Program-made: the position numbers and the translations under genes
The notes under the pieces: generated by a model
Told to the model about the DNA's origin: nothing
What the model saw: only the letters and a program-made list of their open reading frames with translations
The model's database searches: none
In this document: in pieces, positions 7,524 to 14,550 of the stretch
How positions within the stretch are numbered: the stretch's first letter is position 1
Layout of the letters: the number at the start of each line of letters is the position of its first letter
DNA from: CAZSVE01 sp964610175
Lineage (GTDB): Bacteria; Pseudomonadota; Gammaproteobacteria; HK1
Assembly (NCBI GenBank): GCA_964610175.1
Contig: CAZSVE010000064.1
Coordinates: 1 to 17,506 of the forward strand
Reading direction: 5' to 3'
DNA: 17,506 nt

Positions 7524-7879
7524 AAATCATCGACACCGACCGCGAACATGAGCAGGCCCTCGCTCGTTTGATCGGGCTAATGGACCATGATCCCGCCCCC
7601 GGCACTCCGGAGGCCAATGAGCTCGAGCTACTGTCGCTCGTCATCGAACACTATGAAAAGAAGCGCTACCCCATCGATCCGCCCGATCCCATCGATGCCA
7701 TCGAGTTCCGCATGGATCAGATGGGACTGACCCGTAAAGATCTTGTTCGGTATATAGGCTCCGCTTCCAAGGTCTCCGAGGTCTTGAATGGCAAACGCTC
7801 CCTGAGCCTCAATATGATCCGGAAGTTAAGCCGCGGCCTTGGACTCTCCGCCGATGTTCTGATACGACAGTCTCTCTGA
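7520..7879 (+). CDS. higA: HigA-type antitoxin (HTH/XRE)
   Basis: This 119-aa partner of HigB has an N-terminal acidic helical segment and a C-terminal helix-turn-helix (about residues 66-115: DAIEFRMDQMGLTRKDLVRY, SKVSEVLNGKRSLSLNMIRK). The domain order, with DNA-binding at the C-terminus and repeated acidic residues in front, is that of HigA proteins encoded after HigB. It should bind and neutralise HigB and repress the operon promoter. The ATG overlaps the higB stop. The module appears intact and is the healthiest TA pair in the first half of the window. Confidence 0.9.
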   Translation: MKIIDTDREHEQALARLIGLMDHDPAPGTPEANELELLSLVIEHYEKKRYPIDPPDPIDAIEFRMDQMGLTRKDLVRYIGSASKVSEVLNGKRSLSLNMIRKLSRGLGLSADVLIRQSL

Positions 7880-7901
7880 AGTGTTTGGGGAGATGGTGGA
7901 A

Positions 7902-8426
7902 ATGCCAATCGATCATAAACGAGAGAAACTTATCAACGCCATTATCTATTTTGTCGTGAATACAAAATCTTGTGGTAAGACAAAGCTGTTCAAGCTCTTA
8001 TAGTTCCTGGATTTCGAGCATTACGCCCAAACGGGCCGTAGCGTAACGGGTCTTGATTACCACGCTTGGCCGAAGGGGCCTGTTCCTGTCGATCTATTCA
8101 ATGAAATCGACGAGATCGATAATGGTTTGGCCGATGATAATCTGAAAGATGCCATGGAAATAAGCAAAAGAAAGATCTCCGAAGGGAAGGAAATGCCAAG
8201 CATCGTTCCGAAAAGGGAATTCTCGAAAGAACACTTTACGAAAAGAGAATCGAGGCTCCTTGAAAAGTTTGGTAGGGAATATGCCGGTTCGCGTGCGCAA
8301 GAAATGGTCGAAGCCACGCACCTGGAAAGCTCGCCATGGCATGAAGCATATGAAGTCGGCGGCTTAAGACAGCAAGCCATTCCCTACGAACTGGCATTGA
8401 AAAATCGGAGTATGGGCAGCTCATGA
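7902..8426 (+). pseudogene. Panacea/SocA-type antitoxin gene (DUF4065) with internal amber stop
   Basis: Read through, the frame gives a protein of about 174 positions with the marks of DUF4065 (Panacea, SocA-type) antitoxins: KTKLFKLL-x-FLDFEHYAQTGRSVTGLDYHAWPKGPVP at about residues 24-60, and a C-terminal SSPWHEAYE...IPYELAL segment. The codon at 8001-8003 is TAG, where family members normally have Tyr (KLLYFLDFE). A single base change from TAT or TAC explains it. The rest of the frame is open to 8426 with no frameshift, so the inactivation looks recent. ATG 7902 is preferred because GGGGAG lies 9 nt upstream; ATG 7893 is an alternative. The stop overlaps a new ATG at 8423, the expected position of a partner gene. 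Confidence 0.8.
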
Positions 8427-8470
8427 AGAATGTTATCGATAATAAGGAGTTCGAGGAGAATTACGCGTGA
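8423..8470 (+). pseudogene. 5' remnant of the Panacea module's partner (toxin) gene
   Basis: ATG 8423 overlaps the stop of the DUF4065 gene (ATGA), the usual coupling inside TA operons. The frame gives only MKNVIDNKEFEENYA before a TGA at 8468; beyond it the sequence would read FREHSQ and then run into repeat copy D at 8487. I infer the start of a toxin gene, cut by the repeat and carrying a premature stop. The toxin family cannot be identified from 15 residues. Confidence 0.4.
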
Positions 8471-8486
8471 TTCCGGGAACATTCCC

Positions 8487-8590
8487 AGCGAAGCTTCGCA
8501 TTAAACCGATAAAACATGATTCGGCATAAATTCAATTAAAATTGCTTCCGGAAAATCTTGAACTATTTGCGAAGCTGAGTGAAAAATAAA
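8487..8590 (+). repeat. Dispersed repeat, copy D (diverged)
   Basis: It opens with AGCGAAGCTTCGCA, continues with AAACCGATAAAACATGATT, diverges in the middle, and regains clear similarity to copy A at its right end (TATTTGCGAAGCTGAGTG, then AAAAATAAA). It shares the right end with copy A, which helps define the element at roughly 100-110 bp. Confidence 0.65.
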
Positions 8591-8645
8591 AAATCCAGAT
8601 AACAAGTTTCGATTTCATGATGGAAAGCGAAGAGAAAGGATTTTT

Positions 8646-8750
8646 ATGTTATTTTTCTTGATGATGCTCGATCGCTGGCACTTATTATTTGTTGTCTTCC
8701 AATCTGGCTATATCATGCCATTCGACATGTCCCTGACCCACAGCCCGTAA
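8646..8750 (+). CDS. Possible hydrophobic microprotein
   Basis: This 34-residue frame starts MLFFLMMLDRWHLLFVVFQS and is hydrophobic enough to form one membrane helix. AAAGGA sits 5 nt before its ATG. Size and hydrophobicity recall type I toxin peptides, but no antisense RNA or partner is visible, so the function is a guess and the ORF may be spurious. Confidence 0.22.
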   Translation: MLFFLMMLDRWHLLFVVFQSGYIMPFDMSLTHSP

Positions 8751-8788
8751 AAATCGTGTCCAAAATCGAAATAGCAAAGGGGAAATCC

Positions 8789-8986
8789 ATGTCCGATTCG
8801 AATACTCAATCCGCTGAAATGACGTTGCCTCGACAAACTGGAACGCAAAGCCAAACGCAGGAAAAAACTCAGGCAAAAAGGCCGCCATCCACCGCGCCAT
8901 CGGCGACGGTCTCACAACCGCGACCGATATTTCCAACACGAAAGATGGTTTTGGACGAGGTGGACGTAATAGACCCGAACGACTGA
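8789..8986 (+). CDS. Small Gln/Thr/Ser-rich hypothetical protein
   Basis: This 65-aa protein begins MSDSNTQSAEMTLPRQTGTQ and is rich in Q, T, S and P through residue 50, ending with KMVLDEVDVIDPND. I recognise no family. AAGGGGAAA lies 6 nt before ATG 8789, a good ribosome binding site; an in-frame GTG at 8756 is less likely. The LDEVDVID end resembles the seven-residue units that the following 21-bp repeats would encode in another plus-strand frame (LFDEVRN, LFDEVQN), so the original protein may have run into the repeat array before a frameshift near 8985. It is predicted to be disordered. Confidence 0.45.
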   Translation: MSDSNTQSAEMTLPRQTGTQSQTQEKTQAKRPPSTAPSATVSQPRPIFPTRKMVLDEVDVIDPND

Positions 8987-9002
8987 CAAACTCCGAATCC
9001 AT

Positions 9003-9191
9003 TTAGGGTTCCGAACCTTTTCGGCAAGGGTCCGACTCTTTGTTGATGAGGTTTCGATCCGCGGCAATAAGGCTCCAGACCTCTTCGATGAGGTTCGGAA
9101 TCTTTTTGATGAGGTTCAGAACCTGAATGATGAGACTCCGGATATCGACGATAAGGTTCCGTTCCTGAATGGTGAGGTTGGGATTCTGAAT
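9003..9191. repeat. 21-bp minisatellite, about nine tandem units
   Basis: Units begin at 9003, 9024, 9045, 9066, 9087, 9108, 9129, 9150 and 9171, each 21 nt, with the approximate consensus GATGAGGTTCNGAACCTNAA. Several units contain the near-perfect palindrome GGTTC-N-GAACC (for example at 9112-9122). A diverged tenth unit may follow at 9192. Because 21 is a multiple of 3, both strands stay open. The plus frame gives heptads such as LFDEVRN and LFDEVQN. The minus frame (9003-9230, 75 codons with an ATG) gives NLIVDIR, SLIIQVL, NLIKKIP and NLIEEVW. Unlike CRISPR, there are no spacers. Confidence 0.85.
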
Positions 9192-9362
9192 GGAGTCATT
9201 CAAGGACCAAAGCTTTGGAATCAAAGACACTATTCATGAGTGTTATTTGACTGTTTTACTGGTTTACCTGTGGAGAACCGCAAAAACCACAATTTTAAAA
9301 TATAGCAAACTCTGTTTTTACCAATATGTTTGTTTGTAGCGATCGCAAAGCGGTTAATCTCA

Positions 9363-9392
9363 TTGGTTTTTTCTTCAAATTTTATGTATAAA
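9363..9392 (+). promoter_or_regulatory. Putative sigma70 promoter for the two-helix membrane protein gene
   Basis: TTGGTT at 9363-9368 and TATAAA at 9387-9392 are 18 nt apart, 23 nt before the ATG, in an AT-rich stretch that follows the minisatellite. The match is by consensus only. Confidence 0.3.
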
Positions 9393-9414
9393 TTATATGG
9401 AATAAAGGTGTATT

Positions 9415-10170
9415 ATGATTAAAAATCAAGTTTTAAGTATTTTATTGTCAACTTCTGGTGTTTTATTGTTAATAATCGCTATTATATTTTTGGACGAAAA
9501 AGAAAATACAATAATTAAAATAGCGGCGTCACTGGGTGGAACATTTCTCGGGGTTGGTATCAGCTTCTTTCTTTCATTAAAAGATGAACAACAATTAAAA
9601 AAACTTGAAAGAAACCTTCTAAATGTTATTGATGGTCATATCAATTCGTTTGAAAATAAAATAAAACCATTTAGGAAACAGTGGCACGTATATTATGGGA
9701 CAAAAGTTCCCCTTGAAACAGGTCGTGAATATGATAAATATCAATGGAGGCATGCTACTTGGAATCTCGCTAAGCAGCATGAGTTAGGTATGCTCTCTGG
9801 AACTATGGAAAGCTATAATGAAAGAGGAGGACCTGAAGAATATCAGCTAAAAGGTATGTTGAGAGATGAAAGAATAATTATCTTTGCAAAATCAAAAGAA
9901 GGGCAGGAACCTGTTGATGTAACGGTAATGCCTTTTATGGGAAGGCAACCAAGAGGTGTTCACTATGGCGTGAAATTTCATGAAACATGGGATACTGGTC
10001 AACATTCAGTGAGTTCGGTAATTGTATCTCCGACCCCAATAGAAGATTATGAGAAAATCGGTCCTATTAAGAATCCGGAAAAATTGGTTGCTCGATGGAA
10101 AAGGAAATTCGAGGAACTTAACGAAATATTGCCACATATGTTACTGATGGTTGGTAGAAGTGGAGGCTGA
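9415..10170 (+). CDS. Unrecognised protein with two N-terminal membrane helices
   Basis: This 251-aa protein has two hydrophobic helices at about 6-26 and 33-53, joined by the short loop LDEKENT. A charged helical linker follows (DEQQLKKLERNLLNVIDGHI), then a soluble domain of about 180 residues with Trp- and Tyr-rich patches (QWHVYYGTK, YQWRHATWNL, GVHYGVKFHETW). The architecture puts a cytoplasmic sensor or enzyme on a small membrane anchor. Two-helix modules of this kind occur as membrane-damaging effectors in nucleotide-signalling defence systems, but no cyclase or sensor gene adjoins it, so this is only an analogy. The gene is clearly more AT-rich than lepA or the formate dehydrogenase, which suggests transfer. 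AAAGGTG precedes the ATG. I recognise no family for the soluble part. Confidence 0.75.
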   Translation: MIKNQVLSILLSTSGVLLLIIAIIFLDEKENTIIKIAASLGGTFLGVGISFFLSLKDEQQLKKLERNLLNVIDGHINSFENKIKPFRKQWHVYYGTKVPLETGREYDKYQWRHATWNLAKQHELGMLSGTMESYNERGGPEEYQLKGMLRDERIIIFAKSKEGQEPVDVTVMPFMGRQPRGVHYGVKFHETWDTGQHSVSSVIVSPTPIEDYEKIGPIKNPEKLVARWKRKFEELNEILPHMLLMVGRSGG

Positions 10171-10203
10171 TATCGACCTCGACCAGACAGGCTCTTGATT
10201 GTT

Positions 10204-10332
10204 ATGAAAAAAATGCTCCAAATAACCTATCTCAACGATATCCCCTTCCCAATAAACCCCGGCGAAACCATCCTGGATTTCGCGTGGCGCACCGGACACC
10301 ATAACATCCCCACGCTTTGCTACGTCCTCAAT
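10204..10332 (+). pseudogene. 5' fragment of a second formate dehydrogenase alpha-subunit gene
   Basis: The frame from ATG 10204 reads LNDIPFPINPGETILDFAWR and on through TGHHNIPTLCYVLN, the N-terminal ferredoxin-like segment of the intact gene at 14551. Over 34 aligned codons, 26 residues are identical and about three quarters of the bases match, so it is a diverged paralogue and not a fresh copy. The homology ends at 10332, exactly where a REP-type hairpin begins. The remaining 870 or so codons are absent. ATGAAAAAAATG may mark its original start. Confidence 0.75.
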
Positions 10333-10374
10333 TTTTCTCTCGTTTCTACGCACTTTGCGTGGGAACGAGAAAAA
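10332..10374. repeat. REP-type hairpin
   Basis: CTCGTTTCTACGCA (10339-10352) pairs with TGCGTGGGAACGAG (10356-10369) through Watson-Crick and G-T pairs around a three-base loop. Poly-T (10332-10336) and poly-A (10370-10374) flanks extend the stem. The CGTGGGAACGAG arm is typical of intergenic repeats in many gammaproteobacteria. It closes off the formate dehydrogenase fragment and could also act as a transcription terminator. Confidence 0.6.
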
Positions 10375-10487
10375 GGTTTCGAGTGTGAGCCCAATTACTG
10401 TAATTTCCGAATTTCCTCATCGAAATAACAAAATTTTCAAAAATTTCCACCCTTTTTACAAAAAAACAACTATTGGGAAAACCTCTC

Positions 10488-10700
10488 ATGAAGTATCGTG
10501 TGATTATCGAACAAGACGAAGATGGCATTTTCATCGTGGAAGCGCCTTCTTTGCCCGGTTGCGTGACCCAGGGGGCCACGAGGTTGGAGGCGCTATCGAA
10601 TATTCACGAGGCCATCGAAGTGTATTTGGAAAGTATGAAGAAACACGGAGAGTCTATTCCATCCGGCATCTCGGAAGAGATTATCGAGATAGCCGCGTGA
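10488..10700 (+). CDS. hicB: HicB family antitoxin
   Basis: This 70-aa protein has the partial RNase H-like fold of HicB antitoxins: YRVIIEQDEDGIFIVEAPSL followed by PGCVTQGATRLEALSNIHEA and a helical tail. HicB binds and blocks HicA; this short version without a C-terminal DNA-binding domain is common. ATG 10488 is the natural family start; an in-frame TTG at 10473 would add five unlikely residues. The stop overlaps the start of hicA by 4 nt. The order, antitoxin first, is one of the two usual arrangements. Confidence 0.88.
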   Translation: MKYRVIIEQDEDGIFIVEAPSLPGCVTQGATRLEALSNIHEAIEVYLESMKKHGESIPSGISEEIIEIAA

Positions 10701-10921
10701 GTGGTCTTCCTCCCGTTTTCGGGCGCCAAGTGGTTGCCGCGCTTGAGAAAATCGGCCACGAGAAGGATCGAAAAAAAGGGAGCCATATCGTCATGCGTCG
10801 CACCGATTATCCACATCGACGACAAGTAGTACCCGATCACAAGCAAGACGCCAAAGGTACGCTAAGGGCAATCATCAGACAATGTGGGCCCTCCGTAGGC
10901 GAATTTCGCGCTTTGCTGTGA
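10697..10921 (+). CDS. hicA: HicA family toxin (mRNA interferase)
   Basis: This 74-aa protein has the small double-stranded-RNA-binding-like fold of HicA: GRQVVAALEKIGHEKDRKKG, then SHIVMRR with the catalytic His (about residue 30), RRQVVPDHKQDAKGTLRAII and the closing SVGEFRALL. HicA cleaves mRNA and tmRNA and arrests growth when HicB is lost. The start is GTG at 10697, sharing four bases with the hicB stop. The gene looks intact, so this module is probably functional. Confidence 0.88.
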   Translation: MSGLPPVFGRQVVAALEKIGHEKDRKKGSHIVMRRTDYPHRRQVVPDHKQDAKGTLRAIIRQCGPSVGEFRALL

Positions 10922-11261
10922 GTGTATGGAATCAATCGATCTCCGGTACGAGACCTTTCGACATAGTCCTTTCCAATACAGAGATGAGACTGAACGTTGA
11001 GGCTCTGAGGTTGCATGGCGAGGATCGGAACTGTAACGTCGGCGACCGAATTGGCTTCCGAGTCCGGTTACGATACCGGAAATTTTTTCAGGGCGCTGCG
11101 GGTGGTCCAGGCATCTTGATGCCGGGTCATGTCGGTTTGAGGCGAAACTTCGCTAGTTTCTTCGGTAGACAGCTCAAAGATCTCTTCCTTTATCGTGATA
11201 TCGGCGTCCCTGTCCAAAAACAGTCTAAGTCATTGGCAAAACATAAAAAGGAAACCATCTT
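10922..11261. other. Gap between hicA and the TIR-NTPase gene
   Basis: No gene can be supported with confidence. A minus-strand frame at about 11068-11232 is open and reads sensibly in places (EEIFELSTEETSEV) but has no start or ribosome binding site. At 11113-11155, read on the minus strand, CTAGCGAAGTTTCGCC followed by AAACCGA and CCGGCAT recalls the left end of copy D, so a badly diverged fifth repeat copy is possible. Confidence 0.4.
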
Positions 11262-13867
11262 GTGGAACAAAAAAGTAAATTAAAAATTTTCATCAGTTAT
11301 GCTCACGAAGACGAGGATCATGTCAGGAACTTCGAGAAATACCTTTCTCCGTTGCTAAATGATGGCTCAATAGACTTTTGGTACGATAAAAAATAAGGGC
11401 TGGTGAACCTTTCCAGGATAATATTGATGCTAACATAAAGAGTGCGGATATTATTTGCTTATTCATTTCCGCGGAAGCCCTTTCATCTGACGCCTGTATA
11501 GAAGAAAGGGAAACGGCGCTTAAACTGAATGGAAAAAAAGGGATTACAGTTATACCAATTATTCTAAGTGAGTGCGGCTGGTTGGATTGCAAAGAAATAT
11601 CTCCATTATTAGCTTTGCCTACCGATGGGAAACCGATCTCATTATTTCTGAAGGTCGATAAAGCCTGGAAAGATGTATATGACGGGTTTAAAAGAGTAAT
11701 AGAACATCAACGCAAAATTAAATCCATAGAAAATACCGAGGATTTCTTGAATTTCCTAAATGATGCGGAATCCTTGACGAAAGCCAGCGCTCATAAGGAG
11801 GCCGTTGCCTTAGCTGATATTTTCATCCATCCCGAGTTGATGAAATTCGATGATCTGGGGGAACATGAGCGAAAGATAGATTCACAAAAGTTGATAGAAT
11901 CCTTGCCTGATGATCAAAGGGTCCTTATTTCAGGAGAGAATCAATCCGGCAGGACAACACTATGCAAGATGATATTCATGTTCCTGCGCAGGCAAGGTTT
12001 CATTCCGGTATATGTATCCGGAAAAGATAATAACTATAAGGGATTGATGGTAAATAGGATATCAGAAGCATTCAAGAAACAATATAAAAATGTATCAGCA
12101 GATGAAATCGATAAAAGAAAAATAATTCCAATCTTGGATGATTTTCACTTTGCGAAGAATAGAGAGAAGCATGTAGATAGCTTGTCTTCTTATGGTTGCT
12201 GTATTCTTACTGTCGATGATATTTCCACTCTAAACTTTCGAGACGAATACACTTTGAAATCCTTTTCCCGATTTAGCATAAAGGAATTTTCTCCCTCGCT
12301 GAGAAATCAGTTGATTGAAAAATGGGTAACCCTAACGGATAGAGATGGTCATAGTGGAAACAAAATATATGGACGCATTGATGGCGTCTCCGAATTGGTC
12401 GATACATCATTAGGTAAGGTTATTGGCGGCGGCATCATGCCGGCATACCCCTTCTTTATTCTTTCTATCATTACAATCCATGAGAATTTCAAACCGCTGG
12501 AAGAAATCACTTCACAAGGCTATTGTTATCAGGCGCTGATATACATATATCTGAGAAAGAGTGGGGTTGCAAACGACGAAATAGACACCTATATCAATTT
12601 CTTGACCGAGTTTTCATTCTTCTTTTTCGAATCAGGGAAATCGGAGCTTTCAGGGAATGATTTCGATTCGTTCATGAAATCCTATTTGGAGAAATATAAT
12701 TTCCCTGTGGAGTTGGATACTTTGTTGAGGAATTTACAAGAAACCAGAATAATTTCGTTAGATAATTTCGGTAATTATTCTTTTCGTTATCCGTATCTTT
12801 ATTATTTCTTTGTATCGAAATATCTCGCTGAACATATAGACACAAATAAAGAAATCATAGCCAAAGTCATAGCCAATCTCCACAAAGACGAAAATGCCTA
12901 TATCGCCATCTTTATGTCTCATCATTCCAAGAATTCCTTTGTGCTGGATAAGGTAACCGAGAATGCCAAAGGCCTGTTCGAGAAATACGCGCCTACGAAG
13001 TTAAGCAAGGAAGAGCTTGGCTTTTTTGATAAACAAGCGGATATGATAATTCAAGCCGCTCTTCCACCAAAGAATTCGACACCGGCAAAAGAAAGAGCCG
13101 AAAGATTAAAAACACAGGATGAGATTGAAGAAACTGGAATCAGGAATAATCGAGAAGATGAAGATTCTCATGATATCGAGATAGGATTTAGAAGAAGCAT
13201 GAAAACAGCCGATGTCATGGGGAATATAATAAAGAATCGAGCCGGTTCCCTGGAAAAGAAGACCCTTGAATCCATATTCGAGGAAGGAGTGGAAGTTTAC
13301 CTGAGAATTCTGACATCATTCTTCTCTATCATAGAAAATGAAAGAGAAAAAGAAGTAGTTATCGACTTTATTTCATATAGACTGGATAAGATTATCAAGG
13401 ACAGAGAAAGAATAAGCCGAGAACAACTGGAAAAAATATCGGAGAAAATATTCTGGAATTTGAATTTTTTAATTACATACAGTTTAATTGAGAAAATCAT
13501 TCATTCACTTGGCTCCAACAAGCTATCTCGGATCATAGATAAGGTATGTGATGAAAAAGGCACACCGGCTTATTCCCTGATAAAACATGGAATATCCATG
13601 TGGTACAACAAGAATCTGCAGATTGATGATATAGCAGAGAGAATTAAGGAGAATGACTTCTCGGAAATTACAAGGAGAATAGTTCGATTCATGATTGTTG
13701 ATCATGCCTCCATGCACGTGCTTAATTTCGAAGAAATGCAGAGGATAGAAAGCAAATTCGCTATTTCGTCAAGAAGCTTACTAATAAGCCAAAGGAGAGT
13801 TACTGACAAATCAAAAGAAGACTCAGAAGAGAGGTCAAAGAAGAGGTTAATGAAGAAATTAAAATAA
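11262..13867 (+). pseudogene. TIR-domain NTPase, STAND-like anti-phage type, split by a one-base frameshift
   Basis: The first frame starts at GTG 11262, with AAAAGGA 9 nt upstream, and encodes 44 residues (KIFISYAHEDEDHV...GSIDFWYDKK) before TAA at 11394. Shifting by one base at the A run (11388-11393) continues the TIR domain at once: IRAGEPFQDNIDANIKSADI, then CIEE, where a catalytic Glu is expected. The joined protein is about 868 aa. After the TIR domain (about 1-125) comes a linker with DIFIHPEL, then an NTPase domain with P-loop GENQSGRTT (about 225-233) and Walker B IIPILDDFHF (Asp at about 293-294). A long helical C-terminus ends in a Lys-rich tail. TIR domains in such proteins degrade NAD after a sensor domain detects infection; that role is inferred here. 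The gene is AT-rich, unlike its GC-rich neighbours. It is broken, recoded, or affected by a sequence error. Confidence 0.8.
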
Positions 13868-13998
13868 AATCTGCAGAATTCAGCAAGAATAAATAAACCA
13901 CCTTCTCATTCTCGCATCGCTATCTCGAATACAGAAGACAGACATAACCAATATGTTGCCCATCCGGTTGCCCTCGGTGTCCCGAAGAAGAAAAGAAC

Positions 13999-14247
13999 TT
14001 GAAACTGAAGTTTACCCGCTATTTTTTTATTACCCGACAGCGCCCGGATCGTGCAGGGATTGAACTTTCCTGGATCGAGGCCGTTGTGGCTCATCCCATA
14101 GAAACGCAAGTACAAAGCGATGGGCGTATTCGTAAATGGGGTTTCGTTAATGAGGTAAGGAAGTATTTGCGCGTTGTTCTGCTGGAAGATGATGAAACCG
14201 TACACAATGTCTTTTTTGATCGGAACTTTGAGGAGCATAAGCTGTGA
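13999..14247 (+). CDS. Toxin-like small protein paired with DUF2283
   Basis: This 82-aa protein runs KFTRYFFITRQRPDRAGIEL, then SWIEAVVAHP, GRIRKWGFVNEVRKYLRVVL and TVHNVFFDRNF. The helix-then-strands layout and size resemble RelE/BrnT- or DUF4258-like toxins, and the coupling to a DUF2283 gene fits a TA module. I cannot name the family firmly and no catalytic residue is evident, though conserved-looking Arg and His residues lie in the strands. The start is TTG at 13999 after a purine-rich AGAAGAAAAG; no ATG fits better. The stop overlaps the next gene's GTG by 4 nt. Confidence 0.65.
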   Translation: MKLKFTRYFFITRQRPDRAGIELSWIEAVVAHPIETQVQSDGRIRKWGFVNEVRKYLRVVLLEDDETVHNVFFDRNFEEHKL

Positions 14248-14447
14248 GAATCAAATATTTCGAAGATACCGATACGGCGCATATGGAGTTTTCGGATCAT
14301 CCTATTTTGGAAACTCGAGAGATCAACGAAAACCTCTATATCGATTTGGATGATGTCGGTAACGTAGTAAGCATGACCATCGAACATGCTTCGATTCAAG
14401 CCAATATTTCGGAATTAGCTTTTCAGCGGATTGCTGCGGAAGGATAA
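14244..14447 (+). CDS. DUF2283 family protein (putative antitoxin)
   Basis: This 67-aa protein matches DUF2283: MRIKYFEDTDTAHMEFSDHP, ETREINENLYIDLDDVGNVV and the closing SMTIEHAS at about residues 46-53. In this family, beta strands built around a Y-D-x-x-x-D-x-x-x-x-x-F/L pattern are followed by I-DxDxxGxxVxxxIxxAS. DUF2283 genes commonly follow a small toxin-like gene, and here the GTG start shares four bases with that stop. I infer an antitoxin role from context. Confidence 0.8.
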   Translation: MRIKYFEDTDTAHMEFSDHPILETREINENLYIDLDDVGNVVSMTIEHASIQANISELAFQRIAAEG

Positions 14448-14550
14448 ACCGCATGAATGAGAATACCTGAATCGGGAAATAGGGATAAATTCAAGTAATT
14501 TGTATCGGAATCGTTCCAAAAGCAATCCACAAAATCTAAATATAAAAACC

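Noticed and set aside
8001..8003. Pyrrolysine or programmed read-through at the TAG
   Set aside because: No supporting gene or signal is in the window. A point mutation from a Tyr codon at a conserved Tyr position is simpler.
9003..9191. CRISPR array
   Set aside because: Units of 21 nt follow each other directly without spacers, and no cas gene is present.
10882..11283. 133-codon open frame after hicA
   Set aside because: No ribosome binding site and no recognisable motif. It overlaps the end of hicA and the start of the TIR gene in another frame.
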